From positions 1 through 64,000 of the forward strand of contig JBFMAK010000002.1 of the NCBI GenBank assembly GCA_040755695.1: a DNA stretch of 64,000 bases. The letters run 5' to 3'. Origin of the DNA: Candidatus Diapherotrites archaeon. GTDB taxonomy: Archaea > Iainarchaeota > Iainarchaeia > Iainarchaeales > 1-14-0-10-31-34. The position numbers were made by a program, and so were the translations under genes. A model generated the notes under the pieces. That model was not told the DNA's origin and ran no database searches. It saw nothing but the letters and a program-made list of their open reading frames with translations. This document shows positions 31,487 to 39,840 of the stretch, one piece after another (position 1 is the first letter of the stretch; each line of letters opens with the position of its first letter).

Positions 31487-31813
31487 ATGCACGAGCACGC
31501 AATAGTGGAAGAAATTGTAATGCAAGCGCGAAAGAAATTGAATGGAAAAGAGCCTAAAAGAATAGTGCTTGAATTAGGAGAAATAGCTGAGCTCACAGAA
31601 GAAGAATTAAGGCAGGCATTGAAAAGGGAAGTGAGATGGGAGATTGAAATAGACAAAAAAAATTCTTCGGTGGAATGCCCTTGTGGCTACAAAGGAAGAG
31701 CAATGGTTGCAGAGAGGGGGCATGGCTTTATTTTAATCAATTGTTCCAAGTGCGGGAAATTCAATCCAAAAATCCTGGAAGGAAAAGACCTCCTGTTAAA
31801 AAAGGTTGAATGA
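31487..31813 (+). CDS. hypA: HypA, hydrogenase nickel insertion protein
   Basis: The 108-residue protein begins MHEHAIVEEIV with the nickel-binding MHE start. Its C-terminal half has the zinc site VECPCGYKG...NCSKCGK. HypA hands nickel to the [NiFe] hydrogenase large subunit. The next gene overlaps by 4 bp, and hydrogenase genes follow on the other strand. HypB-F are not in the window. Confidence 0.92.
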   Translation: MHEHAIVEEIVMQARKKLNGKEPKRIVLELGEIAELTEEELRQALKREVRWEIEIDKKNSSVECPCGYKGRAMVAERGHGFILINCSKCGKFNPKILEGKDLLLKKVE

Positions 31814-32208
31814 AAATGAAAGAAAAAAAGAAGATTCTTGTTTTCGGGAGCCCTGAAGTGGAAGAAGACAGCCTTGCATTAAGGGTTGCACTCCTCTTAG
31901 GCCCTGAATTCCCTGAAATTGAATTCGTTTTCATTGATTCAACTGAAGAGATAAAGAATTTTGGGGGGAAGATCATTGCAATGGATGCAGTGCAGGGAAT
32001 AAAGAAGGTGGAATTAATTGAAGACTTGGAGAAAGTGAAATTACCCCCAAGGATTACAGGCCATGACTTTGATGCAGCATTCAATTTAAAGCTCCTGAAA
32101 AAAACAGGGCAGATAAAAGAAATAAAAATTATTGGAATTCCAATGGATTACCCTGAAGAAAAGGCTGCAAGAGAAGCAGGAAAGAAGATCAAAGCCATTC
32201 TACTTTAA
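31810..32208 (+). CDS. Hydrogenase maturation protease-like protein
   Basis: The 132-residue protein has the HyaD/HycI fold pattern: KILVFGSPEVEEDSLALRVA near the start, FVFIDSTEE with an acidic nickel-sensing position, and GHDFDAAFNLKLL. Such proteases cut the C-terminal tail of the hydrogenase large subunit after nickel insertion. The large subunit here ends with a 7-residue extension after its DPCxxCxxH motif, a matching substrate. The gene ends 20 bp inside the convergent large-subunit gene. Confidence 0.82.
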   Translation: MKMKEKKKILVFGSPEVEEDSLALRVALLLGPEFPEIEFVFIDSTEEIKNFGGKIIAMDAVQGIKKVELIEDLEKVKLPPRITGHDFDAAFNLKLLKKTGQIKEIKIIGIPMDYPEEKAAREAGKKIKAILL

Positions 32209-33463
32209 GGAAATGAGTAGCACAGCTCATGCAGGGGTCATAAGCCCTCACAACTTTTTCGCATTCCAAAGAAAGAGCTTCTTTTTGAAGGGAAAGCTTT
32301 GGCTCAATGAAATCCTTTATGTCGTGCTCAATGTTTTTTGCATTCTGTGCAGTGGGGATTATTATATTGCAGTGCGTTGCCTTTCCTTCTTCATTAAAAT
32401 GATATTCATGATATAAAGTGCCTCTTGGAGCTTCCACTACCCCAATGCCCTCAGATTCTATTGGCTCGATTGCAGGAACTTCCTCTTTAACAAAATCATT
32501 CAATTCAATTAATTCAATTGAATAATCAATGCAGTGCAGCATTTCAACTGCCTGCGCGAGATTATTGTCAAAGCAAGAATTAGAGGGAAACTTTTCCACT
32601 GCCCTCATTACATCATTCTTTGTTTCATTGTGCAAGTGATACTTGTTCAAATTAAGCCTTGAAAGAGCGCCAACCATGTAAGCCTTGTCGTCAAATTCAA
32701 ACTGGCTTGCGCTAGAATAAGGGATGACAAATTCTTCCACGTACTTGAGCATCTGGTCTTCAGGAATGCAGATGCCCCTTGAATTGATTATTTCGCCTTC
32801 AAGGAAATTATATGGTTCCCCTGCAAGGCAGACATAATCTGTCTTTCTCTCAAAATTTATTTTATGGTTATAAAACAGGTCAATCAAGTCAATTACCTGC
32901 AGCCTTATCCTTTTCAGGGACTTAACGCATTCATTCAATTTCTCTTTTTCAGGAGTTTTAGAAAAACCTCCAATTAAGGGGGTAAGGGGGTGGATTGACC
33001 TTCCTCCTACAGCTTCAGCCAATTGCACTCCAGCATTCCTTACACTCATTGAATCCCTAACCCACTTCTCAAGCTTTCCATTGAAGTCCAAAATGCTTTC
33101 TTTTTCGAAGAGATCTGGAAGCACAAAATAATACAAGTGCATTCCATGATCCCTCAGCATTGTGGCATTTATTAAAAGAGTCCTTAAAGCCAAGGTCTGA
33201 GGGCTCTGCCTTACATCAAAGGCGTTCTCTATTGCCTTGACTGAAGCAAGGAGGTGGGAAGAACTACAAGTGCCACAAATTCTTGAGACAAGGAAAGGAA
33301 TTTCATTGAAATTCTTTCTGATTACTGCTTCCTCAAAGAAGCGCTTGTTCTCTGAAACCCTCAATTCAACTTTTTCCACTTTATTCCCTGAAATCTTTAC
33401 TTTAAGGCCTGTGTGGCCTTCAATCTTTGTCATTGACTCAATTTCCAATTCCATTCCATTCAT
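32189..33463 (-). CDS. [NiFe] hydrogenase large subunit
   Basis: The 424-residue protein holds both nickel-binding motifs: SRICGTCSSSH (about 61-71) and the C-terminal DPCMSCATH, followed by FLKVEWL, which maturation would remove. It resembles cytoplasmic group 3 (F420-nonreducing/sulfhydrogenase-type) large subunits by length and sequence style; the exact group needs a tree. It catalyses H2 oxidation or proton reduction. The small-subunit gene lies 8 bp upstream. Confidence 0.92.
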   Translation of the reverse strand: MNGMELEIESMTKIEGHTGLKVKISGNKVEKVELRVSENKRFFEEAVIRKNFNEIPFLVSRICGTCSSSHLLASVKAIENAFDVRQSPQTLALRTLLINATMLRDHGMHLYYFVLPDLFEKESILDFNGKLEKWVRDSMSVRNAGVQLAEAVGGRSIHPLTPLIGGFSKTPEKEKLNECVKSLKRIRLQVIDLIDLFYNHKINFERKTDYVCLAGEPYNFLEGEIINSRGICIPEDQMLKYVEEFVIPYSSASQFEFDDKAYMVGALSRLNLNKYHLHNETKNDVMRAVEKFPSNSCFDNNLAQAVEMLHCIDYSIELIELNDFVKEEVPAIEPIESEGIGVVEAPRGTLYHEYHFNEEGKATHCNIIIPTAQNAKNIEHDIKDFIEPKLSLQKEALSLECEKVVRAYDPCMSCATHFLKVEWL

Positions 33464-33471
33464 TCAATAAA

Positions 33472-33951
33472 TCACTTTATTTGAAATTCTTTCAATAATT
33501 TTTCCATTAAATCCTCAAAAGCCTTTAATTCTATTGGGCAGCCGTTCAGGGCTTCATCAACTTTAACGAAATCCTTTGCAAGAGAAATCTTCTCTAACTG
33601 GCCTAATCTTTTCACTGTGCCTGAAATCTCCTTTTTCGTTTCTTCGGAGAAAAAGTTTCTTTGCGTTGAAGGCCAGCCTGTAGCAGCACAGCCGCCTAGC
33701 ACAATAAGCTTCTTTGCGTTCTCCCTGATCTTCTTCAGTTTCTCCAAGTCAGAGGGCCTTGCGATTGCCCCTTCAATGAATGCAGCATCCATTTCCTGTA
33801 TTACGTTCTTTTCCAGCAATGGAATGCAGTACTTCAATTCAATGAATTCACTCAATTCATTGAATTTTGAGTTAAATGAGTTTAATACAACCATCACGCA
33901 GCCTTCGCATGAAGTGAAAGAAAAAAAGCCGAGCTTCAGTTTTTTCTTCAT
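33472..33951 (-). CDS. [NiFe] hydrogenase small subunit
   Basis: The 159-residue protein carries ligands of one proximal [4Fe-4S] cluster: TSCEGC (14-19), VLGGCAATG (about 95-103) and LNGCPI (about 140). No extra clusters or ferredoxin domains are present, so it is of the short cytoplasmic type. No diaphorase, F420 or FeS-chain subunits are adjacent; electrons must pass to a separate partner, perhaps the ferredoxin at 27522 (inference). Confidence 0.9.
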   Translation of the reverse strand: MKKKLKLGFFSFTSCEGCVMVVLNSFNSKFNELSEFIELKYCIPLLEKNVIQEMDAAFIEGAIARPSDLEKLKKIRENAKKLIVLGGCAATGWPSTQRNFFSEETKKEISGTVKRLGQLEKISLAKDFVKVDEALNGCPIELKAFEDLMEKLLKEFQIK

Positions 33952-34045
33952 AAATGAAAAAAGAAGGCATTAAAAGAATTTAAAACCTATGCTGAATTAT
34001 TGCTTCCCAAAATCTATCTTGAGCTTTTTTTCCCGTTCTTTGCGA

Positions 34046-35368
34046 TTATGGTATTAGAAGCCATTTCCACAAAGGAAGAAATCTTATTTTCTTGCCTTTA
34101 AATCTTTTGGTGTCTTCATAATCCTTTGTAATTAAAAGCAAATTTTTACACTTTAATTCTTTAGAGGCTGCAAGCAAAGAATTTAGCTCTCTTTTATTAA
34201 CTTCATCAAAGTTTGAAGCACTTGTCACCTGAATTAATTGAGCAACCTTCAAGCCTTTCTTTACTACAAAATCAACCTCTGCTTGCTGATGATTCTTCCA
34301 ATAAAAAAATTCCATTTTAGGATTAAAAGAACATTTTCTTGACAACTCAATTGCAACTATGTTTTCCATTACCCTACCATAATTTTCAGAAAACTTAAAT
34401 CCTCTCATCTCATAAAAGCCAATGTCCGCCACATAGACTTTTCTAATAGACTTAAACTGCTTTGCAACAGAATACTCAAATTTTTTAAGAAACAAAAAAA
34501 TCCTTGTTATTTCCAAATACTTGGAAAATCTTTCTATTGTATCAAGGCTTGCGTTTACTTTATCTTTCAACTTGTTGAATGACTGCAAGGTAGAAATACT
34601 GGATATATAAATATTAACCAAATTTTCAAGTTTTTCTATTTCTTTTACTCCAAATCTTCTAACTATATCTTTCATAATTATGTCATCAAAGTAGCGGAGT
34701 AAAAGTTCATTTTTTCTTTGGGCAGAATCTGAAAGGACCACTTCAGGAAAACCCCCCCATTCAAAGTATTCCTCAAGCAGTCTAGCTATTTTAATTCTAT
34801 TCTTAACAAGATCAAGTCTGTCTTTTACGTGCAAGTCTTTAAATTCCAAGAATTCTTTAAAGCTGAACGGAAAAATTTCAATGTCTGTGTGTCTGCCGGC
34901 AAGGGTTGTGGAAATTTCTTTTCCTAAAAGCTTAGAAGAAGAGCCAGTAACTATAACCCTTGTTTTTTTTGATTCAATCAAATACCTAATAAATTTCTCC
35001 CAGTTTTTAATGTTCTGTATTTCATCAAAAACAAGTATTGGATTTATTGGTTCAAGATTTTTTAGGTAAGTCTCGTATATTTTAAATAAATTATCTGTGT
35101 TGAGTGTTGGAGGAAACCTTGGGTCCTCAAAGTTTACTATAAGTATATTTTTAGCAGCAATTTTATCTTCTTCCATGCGTTTTTTTATAAACAAGTAAGC
35201 TAAAGAAGACTTGCCGGCTCTTCTTATGCCGAATAATACCATTGCTGTTTTATGAGAAAACAAATCTTCCATCCTTGAAAAATAAATGGGCCTTTCTTTT
35301 AAGTCTACTTTAAAATTACCCCAAAAATTCCAGTCAGCAAGTATATTCATTATTTCTGTTTCATTCAT
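34046..35368 (-). CDS. AAA ATPase with DUF4143
   Basis: From MNETEIMNIL the protein has 440 residues. Walker A is FGIRRAGKSSLAY (about 41-53), Walker B is ILVFDEIQN (about 105-113), and the VIVTGSSSKLLG sensor follows. The second half matches DUF4143 (EYFEWGGFPEVV) and ends in a nuclease-like strand segment FYWKNHQQAEVDFVV. Such ATPases are common accessory proteins in archaea with unclear function. A TATTTAAATA box sits about 25 bp before the start. Inverted repeats (ATCGGT/ACCGAT, 35403-35433) lie just upstream. Confidence 0.85.
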   Translation of the reverse strand: MNETEIMNILADWNFWGNFKVDLKERPIYFSRMEDLFSHKTAMVLFGIRRAGKSSLAYLFIKKRMEEDKIAAKNILIVNFEDPRFPPTLNTDNLFKIYETYLKNLEPINPILVFDEIQNIKNWEKFIRYLIESKKTRVIVTGSSSKLLGKEISTTLAGRHTDIEIFPFSFKEFLEFKDLHVKDRLDLVKNRIKIARLLEEYFEWGGFPEVVLSDSAQRKNELLLRYFDDIIMKDIVRRFGVKEIEKLENLVNIYISSISTLQSFNKLKDKVNASLDTIERFSKYLEITRIFLFLKKFEYSVAKQFKSIRKVYVADIGFYEMRGFKFSENYGRVMENIVAIELSRKCSFNPKMEFFYWKNHQQAEVDFVVKKGLKVAQLIQVTSASNFDEVNKRELNSLLAASKELKCKNLLLITKDYEDTKRFKGKKIRFLPLWKWLLIP

Positions 35369-35459
35369 GTAATAAATATTATAAGCAATAATATTTAAAT
35401 ACATCGGTAACTTTTTACCAAATTTAACCGATACACTTTATAACATTCAAAGATGTTTT

Positions 35460-36425
35460 TTACTGCCCCCAAAAATCTATCTTCAGCTTTTCTCCTTTCT
35501 TTGTGTTGTGGAGCAGGACAACCCTTGCGTCCAGGTTTCTGCCTGAAGGCTTGTATTCCAGGAATTCATTCAGTTTTTTTGTGAAAGCAAGCACGTCTTT
35601 CATTTCAGGGACATTCTCTTTTTTTAGCCTTTTCCTGGAGAAGCCAAGCCAGCTGTAGCCTTTCACTTCAACAAAGTCCGGGCTGGCTTTCAAAATCAAT
35701 TTTGCGTACTCTTCCTTACAGCAGTCATTCAAACCTTTCACCAAGGTAATTCTAACTACAGTCCTGCTCTTGTGCTTTTTCAGGGTGGAAAGAGAATTCA
35801 GCAAATTCTTCCATGCATTCCTTTCTTTGGGTCTGTCAATTTTATTGAACAATTCCTTGTTTGGAGCGTCAAGGGAAAGATATAATTGGGTAGGATTGCA
35901 TTTCTTGAGCATTGAAGGTCTTGAGCCATTGCTTACAAGAAAAGTGCTGAATCCTTTTTCTCTGAATGCTTCAATTAATTCAGGGAGTTCAGGATAAAGA
36001 GAAGGCTCGCCGCTCAAAGAGATTGCAATGTGCTTAGGCTTCTTTGACTCTAAAAGCAGTTTCCTGTTTATTTTCTTTGGGTCCTGTATGCCTCCAAAGC
36101 CTGAAAGCAATTGAATTTGAGCCTTAATTGCTCCTTCAACTATTTCTTTCGGCTCATCATACTTCTTGAATGAATTTTTTGTCCATCCTAAAGTCCTCCA
36201 GCAGAAAACGCACTCCTGGTTGCAGAAATTGGAGGCAGGAGTAAATTGAATGCACTGATGGCTTTTAATCCCATAAAACTGGCGCTTGTAGCAGAACTTC
36301 TTCTTCCTCAAGGCAGTTTTAGTGTAATGGCATAGCTTTACTGCACTGTGCCCGAAGAGGCCATAATGCTGCCTCTGCAGGACATTAATCTTTTGCGCTG
36401 GAATGAATTCTTTCACTGAATGCAT
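35460..36425 (-). CDS. taw1: tRNA 4-demethylwyosine synthase (Taw1/TYW1)
   Basis: From MHSVKEFIPAQ the protein has 321 residues. It contains the radical SAM motif CNQECVFC preceded by HQCIQFTPASNF, and an upstream cysteine pair for the second cluster (LCHYTK...FCYKR), as in archaeal TYW1 homologs. It adds a two-carbon unit from pyruvate to m1G37 of tRNA-Phe to form the tricyclic base. LAISLSGEPSLYPELPELI-like sequence (near 133) is the GEP loop of the barrel. The extra 13 residues of a longer frame are not needed. Confidence 0.93.
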   Translation of the reverse strand: MHSVKEFIPAQKINVLQRQHYGLFGHSAVKLCHYTKTALRKKKFCYKRQFYGIKSHQCIQFTPASNFCNQECVFCWRTLGWTKNSFKKYDEPKEIVEGAIKAQIQLLSGFGGIQDPKKINRKLLLESKKPKHIAISLSGEPSLYPELPELIEAFREKGFSTFLVSNGSRPSMLKKCNPTQLYLSLDAPNKELFNKIDRPKERNAWKNLLNSLSTLKKHKSRTVVRITLVKGLNDCCKEEYAKLILKASPDFVEVKGYSWLGFSRKRLKKENVPEMKDVLAFTKKLNEFLEYKPSGRNLDARVVLLHNTKKGEKLKIDFWGQ

Positions 36426-36541
36426 AAAAAGAATTGGAGCGGAAAGAAATAAAAAACAAATCAAAAAATTTCGTTGTTCGTCAAAGGACGTTTCGATAGT
36501 TATTTAAAGGGGTTTGGGGAATTATTTTTGGATTGGTTGAA

Positions 36542-37738
36542 ATGCAGTTGTATGAGTTCGAGTCAAAGGAGCTTTTCGCAAAACATGGAATTAATGTGCC
36601 TGAAGGCCAGATAGTAAGCGATGCAAGAGAGATTACAAGAATTGGAGTCCTTAAAGCGCAAGTTTTGGTTACTAAAAGCAGGGCAAGGGGAATACAGGTA
36701 ACTGATTCTTTGAGTGCAGCAAAAGAGGTTGCAGACGAAATGCTTGAGAGAGGCCTTGCAGGATACAAGGTGAACAAGGTCTTGGTTGAAGACAAACTGG
36801 ACGTAAAAAAAGAGTATTATTTTGCCATAAGCTTTGATTTCTGTGAAGGCAAGCCTGTTGTTCTGGCGTGCTCTCACGGGGGAAAGGAATTGGAAAAGAA
36901 TTTGGATAAAGTCCAGAAAATTTATGTTGAGCCTTTAATTGGATTGCAGGAATGGGCTTCAAGGAATCTGCTTTTGAAGGCAGGATTCGACCAGAAGCTT
37001 TCTCTCAAGGCTGCGCCAATCCTCTCGAAATTGTATTCTGTATTCAAGGGATTGGACGCAAAATTGGTTGAAATGAATCCATTGGTTGAAACAATGCAGG
37101 GCGACCTTATAGCAGAGAACGCAAGAATTGAATTGGATGACAATGCAATGTTCAGGCACCCTCAAATGGCTTTCGCTGAAAGAGAGCCTTTAAGGCAGTT
37201 GAATGAAAGGGAATTAGCAGCAAAAAAAATTGAGTCATACGAGCAGAACGGCTCAAAATCAAAGTACATTGAATTCAACGAAGGCGAAGGAATTGCAGTA
37301 ATAACAACAGCAGGAGGCACAGCATTGGCAAACCTTGATTCCCTAATAGAATTCGGGGGAAAGCCTGCATGCTATCTTGAACTGGAAGGAAGCCCTCCAG
37401 CAGAAAAAGTATACCAGTTAACCAAGATTGCGCTCTCAAAGCCTGAGCTTGAAGCATGCCTGCACTTAGGCCACAGCGTGAGCGACGTGAACATTGAAAC
37501 AACAATGAAAGGATTCTGCGATGCCTTAAAAGAATTAAAGCCTTCCTTTCCGGTAATTGTGAGAAGGGCAGGCCAGAACGAGGAGGAAGCATTAAAACTG
37601 CTTGAAGAAACAAAAGAGAAAGAGAAAGCATTGGATTTGATTGTGTTGGACAGGAATACTTCAATGAGGGAGAGCACAAAAATTGCAGTGCAGAAAGCAA
37701 AAGAGCACAGGAAAAAGAAAGGAGAAAAGGAAAAATGA
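36542..37738 (+). CDS. Succinyl-CoA synthetase beta-like (SucC-like) protein
   Basis: From MQLYEFESKELF the protein has 398 residues, normal for SucC. The ATP-grasp part has KAQVLVTKSRARGIQV where SucC has a glycine-rich loop, and KKEYYFAISFD. The CoA-ligase part keeps GGTALANLDSLIEFGGKPACYLEL. The conserved NIFGGI of SucC reads LHLGHSV here. It therefore belongs to the NDP-forming acyl-CoA ligase superfamily but is well diverged; the acyl substrate is uncertain. The alpha-like gene follows after a hairpin-rich 99-bp gap. Confidence 0.78.
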   Translation: MQLYEFESKELFAKHGINVPEGQIVSDAREITRIGVLKAQVLVTKSRARGIQVTDSLSAAKEVADEMLERGLAGYKVNKVLVEDKLDVKKEYYFAISFDFCEGKPVVLACSHGGKELEKNLDKVQKIYVEPLIGLQEWASRNLLLKAGFDQKLSLKAAPILSKLYSVFKGLDAKLVEMNPLVETMQGDLIAENARIELDDNAMFRHPQMAFAEREPLRQLNERELAAKKIESYEQNGSKSKYIEFNEGEGIAVITTAGGTALANLDSLIEFGGKPACYLELEGSPPAEKVYQLTKIALSKPELEACLHLGHSVSDVNIETTMKGFCDALKELKPSFPVIVRRAGQNEEEALKLLEETKEKEKALDLIVLDRNTSMRESTKIAVQKAKEHRKKKGEKEK

Positions 37739-37838
37739 TTTCAAATTCAAAAAGGAATTTGAAAGAGTTTCAAAGCAAAGCTTTGAAAATTTTCAAGCAA
37801 AGCTTGAAACATATTTAAATTTTAGGGGAAAATTTAAA
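37739..37838 (+). promoter_or_regulatory. Hairpin series and start-site hairpin between SucC-like and SucD-like genes
   Basis: Three inverted repeats follow one another: TTTCAAATTC/GAATTTGAAA (37739-37764), TTTCAAAGC/GCTTTGAAA (37769-37789) and TTCAAGC/GCTTGAA (37791-37808). Then TTTAAATTTT-AGGGG-AAAATTTAAA (37814-37838) puts the ribosome-binding AGGGG in the loop and the A of the ATG in the stem. TATTTAAAT could also act as a promoter box. Confidence 0.7.
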
Positions 37839-38716
37839 TGATTGCAGGCGAGAACACAAGGGTTGTAGTACAGGGCGCCAACGAAAGGCAGGCAATGAAA
37901 ACAATAGAATTAATGAAAGATTACGGTACAAAGATTTCTGCCTTTGTGTGCCAGGAAAAAATCGAGGAACCAAACGGTTTTGTATGCTTTAATTCTCTGA
38001 CGCAGGTAATAGAAGAAGAAACAAAAGCAGACTGCTCTGTCGTGTGCGCCCAGAAGTCAAGAGTGAAAGACGCAGTATTCGAGGCAGTAAGCAATGAAAT
38101 AAAACTGATTGTAATCCTCACAGAAGACATTCCACTGCACGACAGCACTGAAATACTTGCACTGGCAAGAGAGAAGGAAGCAAGAATAATAGGCCCTTCA
38201 AGCGCAGGAATAATTGTCCCTGAAAAAACATTGGTTGGATACATTGGAAGCCCTAAGCCTAAAGAATTGTACAGCAAAGGAGGCATTGGAATAATGTCCA
38301 AAAGCGAGAGTTTAGCGAATGAAACTGCATGGCTGATGAAAAAAGAAGGAATAGGCCAAAGTATGGTGATAGAGACTGGCTCTGAAATGCTTTCAGGAAC
38401 AAGCTTTGCTGACTTGCTGCAGGAATTCGAGGAAGACAAGCAGACAAAAGCCTTAGTGCTGCTTGGAGCCTCTTCAGGCAGCCAGGAAGAAAAAGTTGCT
38501 GAACTACTGAAAGAAAAAAAGTTCTCAAAACCATTAATTGCATTTATTGCAGGAAAGAATTCAGAACTCCTTCAACCCAAAAACATGACTGAAACAGAAA
38601 AAATTCTATGCAGGGGCACAGGCAACGCAAAAGGAAAGATTGAAGCCCTCAAAAAAGCCGGCGCAATAATCGCAGAGAATTTAGATGAAATACCAGAAAT
38701 AATTGAAAAGCTTTAA
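37838..38716 (+). CDS. Succinyl-CoA synthetase alpha-like (SucD-like) protein
   Basis: The 292-residue protein has the CoA-binding Rossmann part (NTRVVVQGANERQAM), GPSSAGIIVPEKTLVGYIG (for GPNxPGxxxP) and FADLLQEFEEDKQTKALVLLG. The segment that normally carries the phosphohistidine, GHAGA, reads GNAKG (near residue 262), so the histidine is replaced by asparagine. SRSGTLTYE reads SKSESLANE. It cannot use the normal phospho-His route unless another residue substitutes. With the SucC-like gene it forms a diverged pair of unknown reaction. Confidence 0.75.
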   Translation: MIAGENTRVVVQGANERQAMKTIELMKDYGTKISAFVCQEKIEEPNGFVCFNSLTQVIEEETKADCSVVCAQKSRVKDAVFEAVSNEIKLIVILTEDIPLHDSTEILALAREKEARIIGPSSAGIIVPEKTLVGYIGSPKPKELYSKGGIGIMSKSESLANETAWLMKKEGIGQSMVIETGSEMLSGTSFADLLQEFEEDKQTKALVLLGASSGSQEEKVAELLKEKKFSKPLIAFIAGKNSELLQPKNMTETEKILCRGTGNAKGKIEALKKAGAIIAENLDEIPEIIEKL

Positions 38717-39840
38717 GTCTTAATTCTTTCTAAAACTTCTCTGTACAATCGTAGGGGAATGGTTTTTCCATCTTTTGGCGGGCATCTGCAATTAAAGGTT
38801 CCTCTTCTTTTGAAGTTTTCGCTTTTTTCCCAGATCTCTTTTATTGATTCTTTTCTTACATTTCCTATTACTCTATTATCACCAGGGCAACTAGTAACAT
38901 TTCCGTTAAGCGTAAGATAAAGGCCTGCAGCAACTTGATTGCAAGGATGAATTCCAGCCATGCAGGGAATACCTTCATTTTCTATTTGCTCTACTGTTTG
39001 CAAGCCCTGTTCAATATTCCATTTGTATATTTTGCTGTGAAGCTCTATCTTTTCTTTACTTGTTAAATCATAATTCCTCAAAAATTTTTTTGTTAATTGC
39101 TTTCCACTGACCATCAAATATGCAGGCACTGGATATATGTTTCTTTTTCTTGCAAAAATATAAATGTTAAGAACTTCATCTTTTATCTGTTTGATTATAG
39201 GAGCACAAATCATTGCAAGGCGTGTAGGCGAAGTTTTGTTAAATCCTACTTGAGCAAGATTTTCCAATGCCTTATTTCTTTTTTTTGTATGACCTTTTCT
39301 TCCAACAAGCTTATCTTGAATTTCACTATAAAATGATTGATAACTTAATAGAATACTTGTCTTAAATGAGTATATCTTCCCGCAGAGATCTAATGCATTC
39401 TTTACTCCTTCTCCAGCAAAAATCTTTCTTGCAAGCTTGTTATCGCCCAAAACATGACCTTTTGTGAATATAGCAGACCCAACACCTAATTTTTTTAAAT
39501 CTCTGAGAAATTGAAGCAATAAAGGGTTCTCAAAAGGTTCTCCTGCACCGCAATACTTTATAGTTTTCAATCCAAGTTTTTTGGCATTTTTCAAAACAGT
39601 AAGCAACTCATTATATGACATGTCAGGAATGCCGCCATTGTCCACAACATTTTTTCTTCTAAAGCATGTTGGACAGCGCAGAGAGCATGCCCTACCAAAA
39701 TCAATATCAAGCATCAACAATTTGCCTTTATTTGCTTCCAATTCTTTTTTTGAAAAAAATCCCCAATATTGAACTGGGCCTTCTTTGACCATTTCTTTCC
39801 AATTTTCAATTGGCTCAATATTTGGCTTAAGCTTTTTCAT
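38713..39840 (-). CDS. Radical SAM protein with SPASM-like C-terminus
   Basis: The 375-residue protein has the radical SAM cluster motif CSLRCPTCF near residue 54 and a GAGEPFENP loop near 101. It ends with a cysteine-rich SPASM-like region: GIPCMAGIHPCNQVAAGLYLTLNGN, SCPGDN and FNCRCPP. SPASM enzymes often modify peptides or cofactors. It overlaps the next radical SAM gene by 14 bp and lies divergent from a double-Lrp regulator. No precursor peptide was seen between them. Confidence 0.82.
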   Translation of the reverse strand: MKKLKPNIEPIENWKEMVKEGPVQYWGFFSKKELEANKGKLLMLDIDFGRACSLRCPTCFRRKNVVDNGGIPDMSYNELLTVLKNAKKLGLKTIKYCGAGEPFENPLLLQFLRDLKKLGVGSAIFTKGHVLGDNKLARKIFAGEGVKNALDLCGKIYSFKTSILLSYQSFYSEIQDKLVGRKGHTKKRNKALENLAQVGFNKTSPTRLAMICAPIIKQIKDEVLNIYIFARKRNIYPVPAYLMVSGKQLTKKFLRNYDLTSKEKIELHSKIYKWNIEQGLQTVEQIENEGIPCMAGIHPCNQVAAGLYLTLNGNVTSCPGDNRVIGNVRKESIKEIWEKSENFKRRGTFNCRCPPKDGKTIPLRLYREVLERIKT

